From an uncultured Lachnospiraceae bacterium (GTDB lineage: Bacteria; Bacillota; Clostridia; Lachnospirales; Lachnospiraceae), in contig CAKRCW010000010.1 of the NCBI GenBank assembly GCA_934309145.1, forward strand, positions 41,300-105,299: DNA of 64,000 bases, read 5' to 3'. Made by a program: the position numbers and the translations under genes. This document shows positions 34,363 through 43,501 of the stretch, in pieces; the first letter of the stretch is position 1; each line of letters begins with the position of its first letter. The notes under the pieces were generated by a model. That model worked only from the letters and a program-made list of their open reading frames with translations, made no database searches and was not told the origin of the DNA.

Positions 34363-35406
34363 TTAGTATGTGTAATATGATATTTCTACATCACCATCAT
34401 ATGTAATATATACATCTATCTCAAGATATCCTTCTTCCATCAATGTCTGAAGTGCCTTATCGCTTGTATAATTAAGCTCTGTAGCAAGCTTCTTCTCAAA
34501 GTCTGTTGTAGGATCCTTAAGGTCATCATCATCAATGTATGCACTGCTCCAGTATACATCATCATAGATATCTTCGTCCTCAAGTATCTTATTGATAGCT
34601 GTCTCTACAGGCTCTTTGATGGTCTCAAGATAATTCTCAGGTAATGTGAAGTCTATCTTAGCCTTCTTATCTGTTGACTTATATTTGTCACCTGAAAGCT
34701 TAACTACGTTGTTATCAGAATCAAACTTTGCTGTCTCTGTGGAACCCTCGATGTCTGTAAGAGTAACCTTGTTGTCCTTTAATTTGTATGTTCCTGCATT
34801 TACTAAATCATCGTCATAATCATAACAGAGATATGTACCGTTATCGAAGATTAATGTGTACTCGTCATCCCATGAATCTGTGTATATATACTCGCCCTTT
34901 AACTTAGCTCTTGTAAGTATAGGAAGTAATACAACAAAGAACACAATCAAAACAACTACTGCAATAGCACCTGAGATTATACCAATCTTAGCCTTCTTAG
35001 AAAGTGGCTTACGAGGCTGCTTAGGAGCTCTTGGTGCCTGATTATACATAGGCTGACCATAAGGGTTCATACCTGGCTGCTGACCCATAGGCTGACCATA
35101 AGGGTTCATGCCTGGCTGCTGACCCATAGGCTGACCATAACCTGTGTTGCCCTGAGGCTGACCCATAGGCTGACCGAAGCCTGTGTTGCCCTGAGGCTGA
35201 CCCATAGGCTGACCGAAGCCTGTGTTACCCTGCTGCTGGAATCCAGGCTGTGCAGGTGTTGGGAATCCCTGAGGCTGTCCCATCATGTCCTGGTTAACTA
35301 ATACTGTTTTTTCTTCGTCCGCCTGAGGCATTGCTACAGGGGTACCGCATACAGTACAGAAAGAAACTCCCGCTTCAAGCTCTGTACCACACTTTGAACA
35401 TTTCAT
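34363..35406 (-). CDS. Zinc-ribbon membrane protein with 13-residue GQPM repeats
   Basis: A 347-aa protein with a cytosolic zinc ribbon (C3-x2-C6 and C17-x2-C20; KCSKCGTELEAGVSFCTVCG). A Gly/Gln/Pro-rich linker holds about five 13-residue repeats (GQPMGQPQGNTGF then GQPMGQQPGMNPY, residues 65-120). One TM helix (about 141-163) leads to an exported domain (about 165-347) with a lipocalin-like beta stretch (LKGEYIYTDSWDDEYTLIF) and a helical tail. The layout (zinc ribbon inside, beta domain outside) is common in Firmicutes, but the role is unknown. AGGAGG precedes the start. The repeat number may vary among strains. Confidence 0.8.
   Translation of the reverse strand: MKCSKCGTELEAGVSFCTVCGTPVAMPQADEEKTVLVNQDMMGQPQGFPTPAQPGFQQQGNTGFGQPMGQPQGNTGFGQPMGQPQGNTGYGQPMGQQPGMNPYGQPMGQQPGMNPYGQPMYNQAPRAPKQPRKPLSKKAKIGIISGAIAVVVLIVFFVVLLPILTRAKLKGEYIYTDSWDDEYTLIFDNGTYLCYDYDDDLVNAGTYKLKDNKVTLTDIEGSTETAKFDSDNNVVKLSGDKYKSTDKKAKIDFTLPENYLETIKEPVETAINKILEDEDIYDDVYWSSAYIDDDDLKDPTTDFEKKLATELNYTSDKALQTLMEEGYLEIDVYITYDGDVEISYYTY
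35047..35214 (-). repeat. 39-bp tandem coding repeats
   Basis: Just over four 39-bp units encode the 13-residue GQPM repeats of the zinc-ribbon protein. The units fall into two sub-types, three of the NTG form and two of the NPY form, which suggests separate recent duplications. Confidence 0.85.
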
Positions 35407-35577
35407 AACTCATCCTCCTTTAAGTAACACTATGATAATACTTGTTATATGTACTTATATATAGTGTATGTTCTGTAACCTTATAGTTGCACAGAACATA
35501 ATAATTATAATATATAAAGCAATAAATAACAACTGAAATATTGTGCAGTTTCTGTCTGTCAAGTAATCGTTGGCACG

Positions 35578-35752
35578 TTCCTTACCCTGACGCTTTCTAT
35601 CTCCGGATGATGGTTCCATTACGGGACCGTTTCCACTTATTGCTCCGAGCAGCGGCACTAAATTCGTGCTATGCACTCATTAAGTGCCGGCTGTCGCAAA
35701 CGTCCCTGCATGGAATCCATCATCTGGAGATAGAAAGCGTCAGGGTAAGGAA
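35578..35752. repeat. Long-armed structured element, copy 2 (core 35623-35706)
   Basis: The arms 35578-35619 and 35710-35752 are reverse complements over 42 bp with one mismatch and one bulge. They surround an 84-nt core almost identical to copy 1. The arm sequence is unrelated to that of copies 1 and 3. The right arm ends ten bases from the stop of the DUF885 gene, so the element is transcribed at the end of that mRNA and could terminate it. It takes up half of the 355-bp gap upstream of the zinc-ribbon gene; the other half is AT-rich with nothing assigned. Confidence 0.85.
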
Positions 35753-35761
35753 TATACCTCA

Positions 35762-37636
35762 TTATTTTTGGCTTACATATTGCTCAACCTTGTCCTGAAG
35801 GAGATAAAATTGACATGGACCGGCATCAAGAATAACCTGATGAAAATCGCATTCATCGAATTTATCGCCAAGCTCAGTCTCTGCATAATCACGGAGCTCC
35901 TCAAATTCAAGCCAGCCGAGAACGTACATCTGGTAGTTGGCAGGTTCAGCTATGACGTAGTTCATAATATCGCTTGCCGCATCGCCGTTAAATCCGTTTG
36001 TTTCAAGGTAGTCCTTGGTCTCCTCCAGAGTCCAGCCCTCGTAGTTGACACCTATCTCTATTCTGGCACTTATAACCAGATTTAATTCAGAGTTGATTCT
36101 CTCAAGGTCTGCGTACATATCATTTGGATAATCGTTATAATAATCAAAGGACATCATCTCGACATATGTTGCCCAGCCCTCCTGATAACCCTTGAAGCTG
36201 AGGAGAACCCGTATAGGCTCAGGATTATGTGACAGGAAATATACAAACTGATACATATGTCCCGGAACACCCTCATGTGCTAAGGTGGACCATATAGAGC
36301 CGGCACCGTCACTGTTTAAGTTGGTGTAAATGGAATTATTTTCGTAATCATCAAGTGGAGGTGTCATGTAAAATGCAGGACTTACAATATCCTGTAATGA
36401 TTCATGAACCGGCTCAACAGTAAAGTCAATATCAGGAATTTCAGGGAAACGGTCACCCATTGCATCCTCAAAGTATTGAATAGTTTCCTTTGGATCAATA
36501 TCTTCGTATATGGAATCAGAATTCTCAAAATACTCGGTGTAGGTATCGTAGTCACTTGTTGCAACCTGATAATATTCAGACATTATACTGTCAAGCTTAT
36601 TGTCAAGCAGCTCAATGATTTCCTCAGGAGTTTTGTCTGAACCTACATCACTCCTTATGAGATACTCATAATATTCCTTACCGCCTTCAAAATGAGCAAG
36701 TCCAAGGTCATTTTCACCTTCATTTTTATTTGACTGGAAGAAGGCTATTATGTTCTGATAAGCAGGTATAATATAATTTATTACAGCGTCGTGGTTGGCC
36801 TGCTTATAATCTGCTATCTGTTCATCAGTAAGGTCTGGAACTTCTTCTATATTATCATTAAAGGTTTCTATGAGAAGATTTTCTTCCGGCTTCTGGATAA
36901 ACTCAGAGCACTGTCTTATTACCTCATTTGCGGAATGAGTATTCATAAATAAACCACGCTCAATCTTTTCCTGTTCAAAGTCAAGGCAAATCTGAATATA
37001 GTCAGGTGTTAGTTCAAGAAGCTTAAGATAATCATCCACGTCACCCTGATCGTAGAAGGAGTATTCTGCGAGGGTTATAGGAAGATTACTGTGCAGACCA
37101 CTGGTATATGCAAATGGCTCATAAAGATAAGGATTATCATATGACTCAAGATTGGTCTCAAGCTGATTGTACAATATATCATATGTGAAACGCTGGTCAT
37201 ATGTCAGAAGCTCACGGTCAAAGTCTTGAAGCTCTTCAAGCTCATCCTCTGTCTCAGTTTTGTCAGCAAGAAGTCCTTCCTCGGTCATGTCGGTATCACC
37301 ATAAGTAACCTCTGGGGGTGTAATTCCATAATCTTCTGGATGAGCGAGATTATAATGTAAGGTTAAAGTATCGCTGACTACACTTGTTTCAAATGAATCG
37401 TTAAGATATTCCTCGAATTTCTCCTGCTCAGCAATAGCCTCAGGGGTTGTCGGATCAGCCATAACCTCCTGGGCATCATCATCTGTGGATACATCTGATG
37501 TGCTGTCTCCATTGGTGCTTATATTTGTCTCAGTTACAACTTCAGTAGTGGTGTCAGATTTCTTACCACAGCCGGCACACAAAAGCATAGTCGCGGCAAG
37601 CGTGTACGCTAAAACCACATTTCTAAATTTTCTCAT
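35762..37636 (-). CDS. DUF885-family lipoprotein, putative metallopeptidase
   Basis: A 624-aa exported lipoprotein: signal peptide with lipobox LLCAGC near residue 23, then a Thr/Asp-rich linker. The DUF885 domain covers most of the rest and carries a gluzincin-like motif HEGVPGHMYQ (about residue 452) followed by GYQEGWATYVEMM, which would supply the second metal ligand. Proteins of this family are often predicted carboxypeptidases, but few are characterised. GGAGGG lies upstream of the start. Its 3' end abuts structured-element copy 2. Confidence 0.85.
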   Translation of the reverse strand: MRKFRNVVLAYTLAATMLLCAGCGKKSDTTTEVVTETNISTNGDSTSDVSTDDDAQEVMADPTTPEAIAEQEKFEEYLNDSFETSVVSDTLTLHYNLAHPEDYGITPPEVTYGDTDMTEEGLLADKTETEDELEELQDFDRELLTYDQRFTYDILYNQLETNLESYDNPYLYEPFAYTSGLHSNLPITLAEYSFYDQGDVDDYLKLLELTPDYIQICLDFEQEKIERGLFMNTHSANEVIRQCSEFIQKPEENLLIETFNDNIEEVPDLTDEQIADYKQANHDAVINYIIPAYQNIIAFFQSNKNEGENDLGLAHFEGGKEYYEYLIRSDVGSDKTPEEIIELLDNKLDSIMSEYYQVATSDYDTYTEYFENSDSIYEDIDPKETIQYFEDAMGDRFPEIPDIDFTVEPVHESLQDIVSPAFYMTPPLDDYENNSIYTNLNSDGAGSIWSTLAHEGVPGHMYQFVYFLSHNPEPIRVLLSFKGYQEGWATYVEMMSFDYYNDYPNDMYADLERINSELNLVISARIEIGVNYEGWTLEETKDYLETNGFNGDAASDIMNYVIAEPANYQMYVLGWLEFEELRDYAETELGDKFDECDFHQVILDAGPCQFYLLQDKVEQYVSQK

Positions 37637-37891
37637 AAAACCCTCCTGCCCAAAGATGAAAATGTATCATCATTAATATACAACAATATAGACGATTATA
37701 TACAGAACAAACAAAAAAATCAAATCTATGTCAGATAATGTAACAAAAGCAGATAATTTAGAGGACGAAACAGGAATATATGAAAGTGGATATGTGTTAA
37801 AGTATAGCTGAGTATATGTGTGGGTGTTTTTAATCCATATACATAAATTACATGGAGCAGGTATTCATTTATAGAACAGGAGGAATAAGAT

Positions 37892-38443
37892 ATGGAAATG
37901 AGCATAAAGGAGGCAGCCGAGCAGCTTAAGGTAGAACCGCATGTGCTTCGGTATTGGGAGGATGAGCTCAGACTTGAAATAAAGAGGAATAATATGGGAC
38001 ATAGATATTACACTGAGCAGGACATAGGCATGTTTAAAGATATACAGAAGCTTAAGCAAAACGGATTGTCTTTAAAGGATATAAAGGCGGGAATAGATAA
38101 GAGAAGAAAGGACGAGCCTGCAAATGAGATTGCTGACAGGTCAGATGATAATTCAAGAGATAAAGATATAAAGGTAGTTGATTTTAAGCTTGCGCAGGTA
38201 CAGGCTGCCATGAATAAGATAGTTGCAAATGCATTAAGAGAGAATAAGGACATAATAACAACCTCAATAAAATCTGAGATAACAGCGGACGTTATGCGGC
38301 AATTTGACGCTGTTATGCGTGAAAAGGAGGAGAAGGAGGAGGCAAGATTTAGAAAGCTGGACGAGGTGCTAAGGCAGATGCAGCTTGCAAACGCTGAGGT
38401 TGCAGCAACAAAGCCAAGGGGACTATTCAGAAGAAATCGATAG
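37892..38443 (+). CDS. MerR-family transcriptional regulator with coiled-coil tail
   Basis: A 183-aa regulator. The N-terminal MerR HTH (MSIKEAAEQLKVEPHVLRYW, then MGHRYYTEQDIGMFKDIQKL) ends near residue 70. The tail (90-170) is a charged coiled coil rather than a ligand-binding domain (REKEEKEEARFRKLDEVLRQ). It resembles the MerR-like proteins with DUF3967-type tails found in Firmicute genomes, which bind as multimers. The target is not evident. ACAGGAGGA precedes the ATG. The 255-bp divergent gap to the DUF885 gene holds no other feature I can support. Confidence 0.85.
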   Translation: MEMSIKEAAEQLKVEPHVLRYWEDELRLEIKRNNMGHRYYTEQDIGMFKDIQKLKQNGLSLKDIKAGIDKRRKDEPANEIADRSDDNSRDKDIKVVDFKLAQVQAAMNKIVANALRENKDIITTSIKSEITADVMRQFDAVMREKEEKEEARFRKLDEVLRQMQLANAEVAATKPRGLFRRNR

Positions 38444-38489
38444 TTATCGCAAATCACATAAAAATGCTATTCGGTTTGTAATATATTGA

Positions 38490-38619
38490 GGTTCGGCAAT
38501 AGTCACAATAAGGGACATTTGCGACTGCCGGCACTTAATAAGTGCGAAGCACGAATTTAGTGCCGCTGCTCGGAGCAATTAAGTGGGAACGGTCCCGACT
38601 TTGTGACTATTGCCGAACC
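38490..38619. repeat. Long-armed structured element, copy 3, inverted (core 38512-38596)
   Basis: The arms 38490-38508 and 38601-38619 are exact 19-bp reverse complements. The 85-nt core between them is the reverse complement of the cores of copies 1 and 2, with about nine differences that mostly fall in loops or make G-U changes. The arm sequence is again unique. It lies in the 296-bp gap between the MerR and RluA genes; what is left of the gap is AT-rich and unassigned. Confidence 0.85.
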
Positions 38620-38739
38620 CGATATGCTATAAATTAATAGTTACTTTACATGCTTGCCGGCAACAAACGGGTTGCATTTTCGGCTTAAAAATGATATTCT
38701 CAAAGTTAGTGTATTGTTCACAAACATTATATAAACAGG

Positions 38740-39453
38740 ATGAAAAATATGAAATTAAACGTACTATATGAAGATGACTATATGCTTGCATGTGTTAAGC
38801 CATGTGGCGTGCCCTCACAGGGGGATAAGTCGAATGATGAGGATATGGTCACGATAGTTAAGAACTATTTATTTGACAAATCAGATAGTGATGAGGAGCC
38901 ATACGTTGCTGTAATTCACAGACTTGACCGACCTGTAGGTGGAGTTATGATATTTGCGAAGGATAAGGACACAGCGGCAAAGCTCTCTGATATGATGCAG
39001 GATGGTGCGATAACCAAGTATTATCAGGCTGTTCTTACAGGCGAATTGCCCGATATGGATGGAGAGCTTGTTGATTATCTTGCAAGAGATCCGAAGAACA
39101 ACACGACAAGGGTTGTGAAAAAGGGTGACAAGGGAGCTAAGAGAGCAGAGCTTTATTATGAAGTGATAGATGTGTTTGAGACGAGTGAGGGTGTGCTGTC
39201 GTATGTTCTTATAGAGCTTATCACAGGCAGACATCATCAGATAAGAGCACAGATGGCAAGCAGAGGATGTGGAATCTGGGGTGATACCAAATATAACCCA
39301 AAGTTTGCAAAGACCAAAAAGAAGTACACAGAGATAGCACTTTACTCATCGAGAATAGAGCTTGAACACCCCGTAACGGGTGAGGAGTTAGTATTTAAGC
39401 ATGAGCCTGATGGCAAAGCATTTGATGTAATAGAAATGGATGAGTACGAATAA
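38740..39453 (+). CDS. RluA-family pseudouridine synthase
   Basis: A 237-aa enzyme that isomerises uridine to pseudouridine in rRNA or tRNA. The catalytic motif HRLDRPVGG (Asp63) is intact, and the later GRHHQIRAQM and HPVTGEELVF match RluA/YlyB-type enzymes. There is no S4 domain, so it belongs to the short RluA group. Two ATGs (38740, 38749) are close; the first is used here. The specific RNA site cannot be told. It begins a run of translation-related genes (ProRS and CCA enzyme follow within 31 and 14 bases). Confidence 0.9.
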   Translation: MKNMKLNVLYEDDYMLACVKPCGVPSQGDKSNDEDMVTIVKNYLFDKSDSDEEPYVAVIHRLDRPVGGVMIFAKDKDTAAKLSDMMQDGAITKYYQAVLTGELPDMDGELVDYLARDPKNNTTRVVKKGDKGAKRAELYYEVIDVFETSEGVLSYVLIELITGRHHQIRAQMASRGCGIWGDTKYNPKFAKTKKKYTEIALYSSRIELEHPVTGEELVFKHEPDGKAFDVIEMDEYE

Positions 39454-39483
39454 TAAAAATAGTTAATAGGAAGGAATAAGAAA

Positions 39484-40920
39484 ATGGCTAAGGATAAGAA
39501 ATTAGTAGAACAGATTACCTCTATGGATGAGGATTTTGCACAGTGGTATACAGATGTAGTTATAAAGGCAGGTCTTATAGACTACACAAGCGTAAAGGGG
39601 TGTATGGTAATTAAGCCTACAGGCTACGCTATATGGGAGCTTATTCAGAAGGAGCTTGACGCACGTTTTAAGGCTACAGGAGTTGAGAATGTATATCTTC
39701 CAATGTTTATACCTGAGAGCCTGCTTCAGAAGGAAAAGGATCATGTAGAGGGCTTTGCACCTGAGGTAGCATGGGTAACTCATGGCGGACTTAATCCACT
39801 TCAGGAGAGATTATGTGTAAGACCTACATCAGAGACATTGTTCTGTGACTTCTATCAGAAGGAGATACAGTCATATAGAGATTTACCAAAGGTATATAAT
39901 CAGTGGTGTTCAGTTGTAAGATGGGAGAAGGAGACAAGACCTTTCCTTCGTTCAAGAGAGTTCTTATGGCAGGAGGGACACACAGCTCATGCAACTGCTG
40001 AGGAGGCAGAGGAGAGAACAATACAGATGCTCAATATATATGCAAAGTTCTGTGAGGAGGTTCTTGCAATACCTGTAATAAAGGGACGTAAGACAGACAA
40101 GGAGAAGTTTGCGGGTGCAGAAGCTACTTATACAATAGAGGCACTTATGCATGATGGAAAGGCACTTCAGTCCGGAACAAGCCATAACTTTGGTGACGGT
40201 TTTGCAAAGGCATTTGGAATACAGTACACAGATAAGGACAATAAGCTACAGTATGTTCACCAGACATCATGGGGAATGACAACAAGACTTATCGGAGCTA
40301 TTATCATGGTTCACGGTGATGACAGCGGACTTGTACTTCCACCTCATGTTGCACCAACACAGGTTATGATAGTACCTATCATGCAGAAGAAGGAGGGCGT
40401 GCTTGAGAAGGCAGAGGAGCTTAGAAGTATTCTTGCTGATAAGTACAGAGTTAAGGTTGATACAACAGATAAGAATCCTGGCTTTAAGTTTGCTGAGCAG
40501 GAAATGAGAGGAATTCCACTTCGTGTCGAGGTAGGTCCTAAGGATATAGAGGCTGGACAGGCAGTTATAGTAAGAAGAGATACAAGAGAAAAGACAGTAG
40601 TACCATTTGCAGAGCTTGAGGCTAAGATTGGCGAGCTCTTAGAGACAATGCAGAATGATATGTTTGAGCGTGCTAAGAAGCATCGTGATACACACACTTA
40701 CGCCGCTACAACATGGGATGAGTTCACAGATACACTTGAGCATAAGCCGGGCTTTATAAAGGCTATGTGGTGTGGAGATGAGGCATGCGAGGTAGCAATC
40801 AAGGATGAGACAGGTGCTACAACAAGATGTATGCCATTTGAGCAGGAGACATTGTCAGACGTATGTGTACATTGTGGAAAGCCTGCTAAGAAGATGGTTT
40901 ACTTTGGTAGAGCATATTAG
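39484..40920 (+). CDS. proS: Prolyl-tRNA synthetase, archaeal/eukaryotic type
   Basis: A 478-aa class II synthetase that charges tRNA-Pro. It belongs to the short, ProS-type-3 group without the bacterial editing insert. Class II motif 2 is in VVRWEKETRPFLRSREFLWQ and motif 3 in GMTTRLIGAIIMVHGDDSGL; the C-terminal zinc-type tail (CVHCGKPAKKMVYFGRAY) is typical. AAGGAAT precedes the ATG. This form is usual in many Clostridia and Lachnospiraceae. Confidence 0.96.
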   Translation: MAKDKKLVEQITSMDEDFAQWYTDVVIKAGLIDYTSVKGCMVIKPTGYAIWELIQKELDARFKATGVENVYLPMFIPESLLQKEKDHVEGFAPEVAWVTHGGLNPLQERLCVRPTSETLFCDFYQKEIQSYRDLPKVYNQWCSVVRWEKETRPFLRSREFLWQEGHTAHATAEEAEERTIQMLNIYAKFCEEVLAIPVIKGRKTDKEKFAGAEATYTIEALMHDGKALQSGTSHNFGDGFAKAFGIQYTDKDNKLQYVHQTSWGMTTRLIGAIIMVHGDDSGLVLPPHVAPTQVMIVPIMQKKEGVLEKAEELRSILADKYRVKVDTTDKNPGFKFAEQEMRGIPLRVEVGPKDIEAGQAVIVRRDTREKTVVPFAELEAKIGELLETMQNDMFERAKKHRDTHTYAATTWDEFTDTLEHKPGFIKAMWCGDEACEVAIKDETGATTRCMPFEQETLSDVCVHCGKPAKKMVYFGRAY

Positions 40921-40934
40921 AATAGAGGAATAAC

Positions 40935-42332
40935 ATGGAAATAAGGATGCCAGCAGGTGCAGGGTATATTATAGACGAACTGACATCTCATGGATATGAA
41001 GCTTATATAGTTGGCGGGTGTGTGCGGGACAGCATACTAGGCAAAAAGCCAAATGACTGGGATATCACAACCTCCGCTACACCGGAAGAGGTAAAAAGAA
41101 TATTTCACAGGACAATAGATACCGGAATACAGCATGGAACAGTTACGGTATTGGTCGATAAAAAATATTCAGCTATGGATGCCTCTTTTTACGGACAGGA
41201 GGTTATGCATACCGACTATGCATATGAGGTAACGACATACAGGGTGGATGGAACATATGAGGACCACAGGAGACCGAAGGAAGTAACATTTACGGCTAGT
41301 CTTGCTGAGGACTTAAAGAGGCGTGACTTCACTATCAATGCCATGGCATATAATGACAGTCAGGGGATAGTTGACCTGTTCGGTGGCAGAGAGGACCTTG
41401 AGAATGGAATTGTAAGATGTGTCGGCAATGCATATGAGAGATTTGACGAGGATGCGCTCCGCATACTGAGGGCGGTGAGATTTGCGGCACAGTTAGGCTT
41501 TTCCATTGAAGATAAGACGGAATGTGCTATGAAAAAACAGGCGCGTTTTCTGAAGGATATAAGTGCGGAGAGAATACAGGTTGAGCTTACGAAATTGATT
41601 ATCTCTAATCACCCTGAATTACTTGTAAAGGCGTATGAGCTTGGTCTTACAGCAGTTTTCCTTCCGGAATTTGATGCCATGATGCAGACCGGGCAGAACA
41701 ATCCATACCATATATACAGCGTGGGACTTCATACCATTGAGGTTATGAAGAATGTGCCGGCTAATATGATAATGCGCTATGCGGCATTGCTGCATGATGT
41801 TGGCAAGCCGGTAACCAAGACTACTGATGAAGCGGGAGTTGACCATTTTTATGGACATCAGGATAAGGGTGCTGATATGGCAAAGGTTATCCTGAGGAGG
41901 CTTAAGCTTGATAACCACACGATAGATTCTGTGTGCAGACTTGTGAAAAACCACGACTACGGCATAGGTGGCGGAGTGGGAATAAAAGCATTTCGCAGAT
42001 TCTTAGGTAAGCTTGGTAAGGACAATTATAATGATTACATGACAATTCGCAGAGCTGATATGGCGGGGCAGAGCGAATACAGGCGCGAGGAGAAGCTGAA
42101 AGCAATAGCTGACATGGAGGCTATGTATGACAGAGTAGAGAGTGAGGCACAGTGCATAAGCATAGCGGAGCTTGCAGTTGACGGAAAACAGCTCATAGCC
42201 TGTGGAATGAAGCCCGGACGGGAGCTTGGAGTTATGTTACATGAGCTGCTTGAACGAGTTCTTGATGAACCATCGCTTAACACTAAGGAACAGTTATTAA
42301 AAATTGTGTCAGACAAGCTAAATAATAAATAA
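40935..42332 (+). CDS. cca: CCA tRNA nucleotidyltransferase with HD domain
   Basis: A 465-aa class II polymerase that adds or repairs the 3' CCA end of tRNA. The head domain has YIVGGCVRDSILGKKPNDWD (GG at 27-28; carboxylates D41 and D43), then RRDFTINAMAY and EDALRILRAVRFAAQLGF. A C-terminal HD domain (LLHDVGKP, then HD in KNHDYG) adds probable phosphohydrolase activity. It lies 14 bases after proS, so co-transcription is likely. GAGGAAT precedes the start. Confidence 0.95.
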   Translation: MEIRMPAGAGYIIDELTSHGYEAYIVGGCVRDSILGKKPNDWDITTSATPEEVKRIFHRTIDTGIQHGTVTVLVDKKYSAMDASFYGQEVMHTDYAYEVTTYRVDGTYEDHRRPKEVTFTASLAEDLKRRDFTINAMAYNDSQGIVDLFGGREDLENGIVRCVGNAYERFDEDALRILRAVRFAAQLGFSIEDKTECAMKKQARFLKDISAERIQVELTKLIISNHPELLVKAYELGLTAVFLPEFDAMMQTGQNNPYHIYSVGLHTIEVMKNVPANMIMRYAALLHDVGKPVTKTTDEAGVDHFYGHQDKGADMAKVILRRLKLDNHTIDSVCRLVKNHDYGIGGGVGIKAFRRFLGKLGKDNYNDYMTIRRADMAGQSEYRREEKLKAIADMEAMYDRVESEAQCISIAELAVDGKQLIACGMKPGRELGVMLHELLERVLDEPSLNTKEQLLKIVSDKLNNK

Positions 42333-42396
42333 TATTAGGAATGAATTATCCCTTTTGGACATACAATTAACAAGATTGATGTTTGGAGGGGATTTT

Positions 42397-43407
42397 TTGT
42401 CTGATAAAATGTCTGAAGTATATGAAGCATATGATATGGAAATCCGTCAAACCATGCGTGGCAGAGGGGCAATATTACTTGTGACGGATGCCGGTCTTTA
42501 TCAGGTTAAGACACCTGATGTAAATGAGAGCAGACTGATGGCAGAGTACCAGTTCAAGGAAAAGCTGTACGATATGGGATTCAGGAATATTGACAGATGC
42601 GTGAAGAATAACAGGGATGAACTTGTGACATATGACAGATATAATAATCCCTATGTAATGAGGTGCTATTTTGAGGGTAAAGAATGCAGCCTCAGCACTC
42701 CTGAGGAGGTGGCAGCCGCAGTCAGGAATCTTGCGTCTCTACATCTTATTTGCCAAAATCTGTGGAATAGTACGGATGGGGATGTACATATAAGGGTGTG
42801 TAATGATTTCAGGAGAAGAAACAGAGAACTCAAGCGTGTGAGAAATTTTGTTGCGAGACAGAAAAAAAGAAGAGAATTTGAGAACGTGTATATAAATGCA
42901 TATGAATATTTTTATGAGCAGGCTAAGCTGTGTGAGACGGATACGATATCAGAAGAAGGAGTGCCTGAGATAAATACGACTCATCTTGGATATTGCCATG
43001 GAATGTATAATCAGCACAGTGTACTCGTAGGTCAAAATGATGGGGACATAGTCGTGAAGGGGACGATTAATTTCGATCGTTTTTATGTGGGAAACCAGCT
43101 TAATGACCTGTATCATTTTATGAGAAAGGCATTAGAGAAGAATAATTATAATTTTGAGGTGGCAGAACAGATTATAAGTCAGTATAACGAAATCTGTCCG
43201 TTGTCCCCTGAGGACATAAATTATATATATGTACAATACAGATATCCTGAAAAATTTTACAAAATAAGTAATCAATATATTAACTCATCGAAGAATTGGC
43301 TTTCACCTAAGATGCTTGAAAAACTTGAAAAGGTCATTGCCGATGAGGATAAGAAGCAGGTTATTCTTGAAAAACTAAAAAATATGTATAATCACTTCAC
43401 ATTTTAA
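42397..43407 (+). CDS. CotS-like kinase-fold protein (spore-coat family)
   Basis: A protein of about 337 aa in the CotS/aminoglycoside-phosphotransferase-like fold: N-lobe RGRGAILLVTDAGLYQVKT, EYQFKEKLYDMGF and YVMRCYFEGKEC, and C-lobe LGYCHGMYNQHSVLVG, where the usual HGDxxxxN is HGMxxxHS and so lacks the catalytic Asp. An upstream TTG at 42355 is open, but a strong GGAGGGG (42385-42391) would then lie inside the gene. TTG 42397 five bases after it, or ATG 42409, gives the N-terminus expected of the family. Members occur in non-sporulating Firmicutes too, so it does not prove sporulation. Confidence 0.75.
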   Translation: MSDKMSEVYEAYDMEIRQTMRGRGAILLVTDAGLYQVKTPDVNESRLMAEYQFKEKLYDMGFRNIDRCVKNNRDELVTYDRYNNPYVMRCYFEGKECSLSTPEEVAAAVRNLASLHLICQNLWNSTDGDVHIRVCNDFRRRNRELKRVRNFVARQKKRREFENVYINAYEYFYEQAKLCETDTISEEGVPEINTTHLGYCHGMYNQHSVLVGQNDGDIVVKGTINFDRFYVGNQLNDLYHFMRKALEKNNYNFEVAEQIISQYNEICPLSPEDINYIYVQYRYPEKFYKISNQYINSSKNWLSPKMLEKLEKVIADEDKKQVILEKLKNMYNHFTF

Positions 43408-43501
43408 AAAATATCTTGTATAATATGATAGCTATGTTATGTCCCGTTCTATATAAATGTGTGACATATTTGAGATTTGCATCAGAAAACAAGGTGGTTC
43501 A

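Noticed and set aside
35047..35214. CRISPR-like 39-bp repeats
   Set aside because: The repeats are contiguous, in frame and encode a Gly/Gln/Pro linker.
42355..42396. TTG start at 42355 for the CotS-like gene
   Set aside because: A strong GGAGGGG at 42385-42391 would be inside the gene, and the extra residues precede the N-terminus expected of the family.
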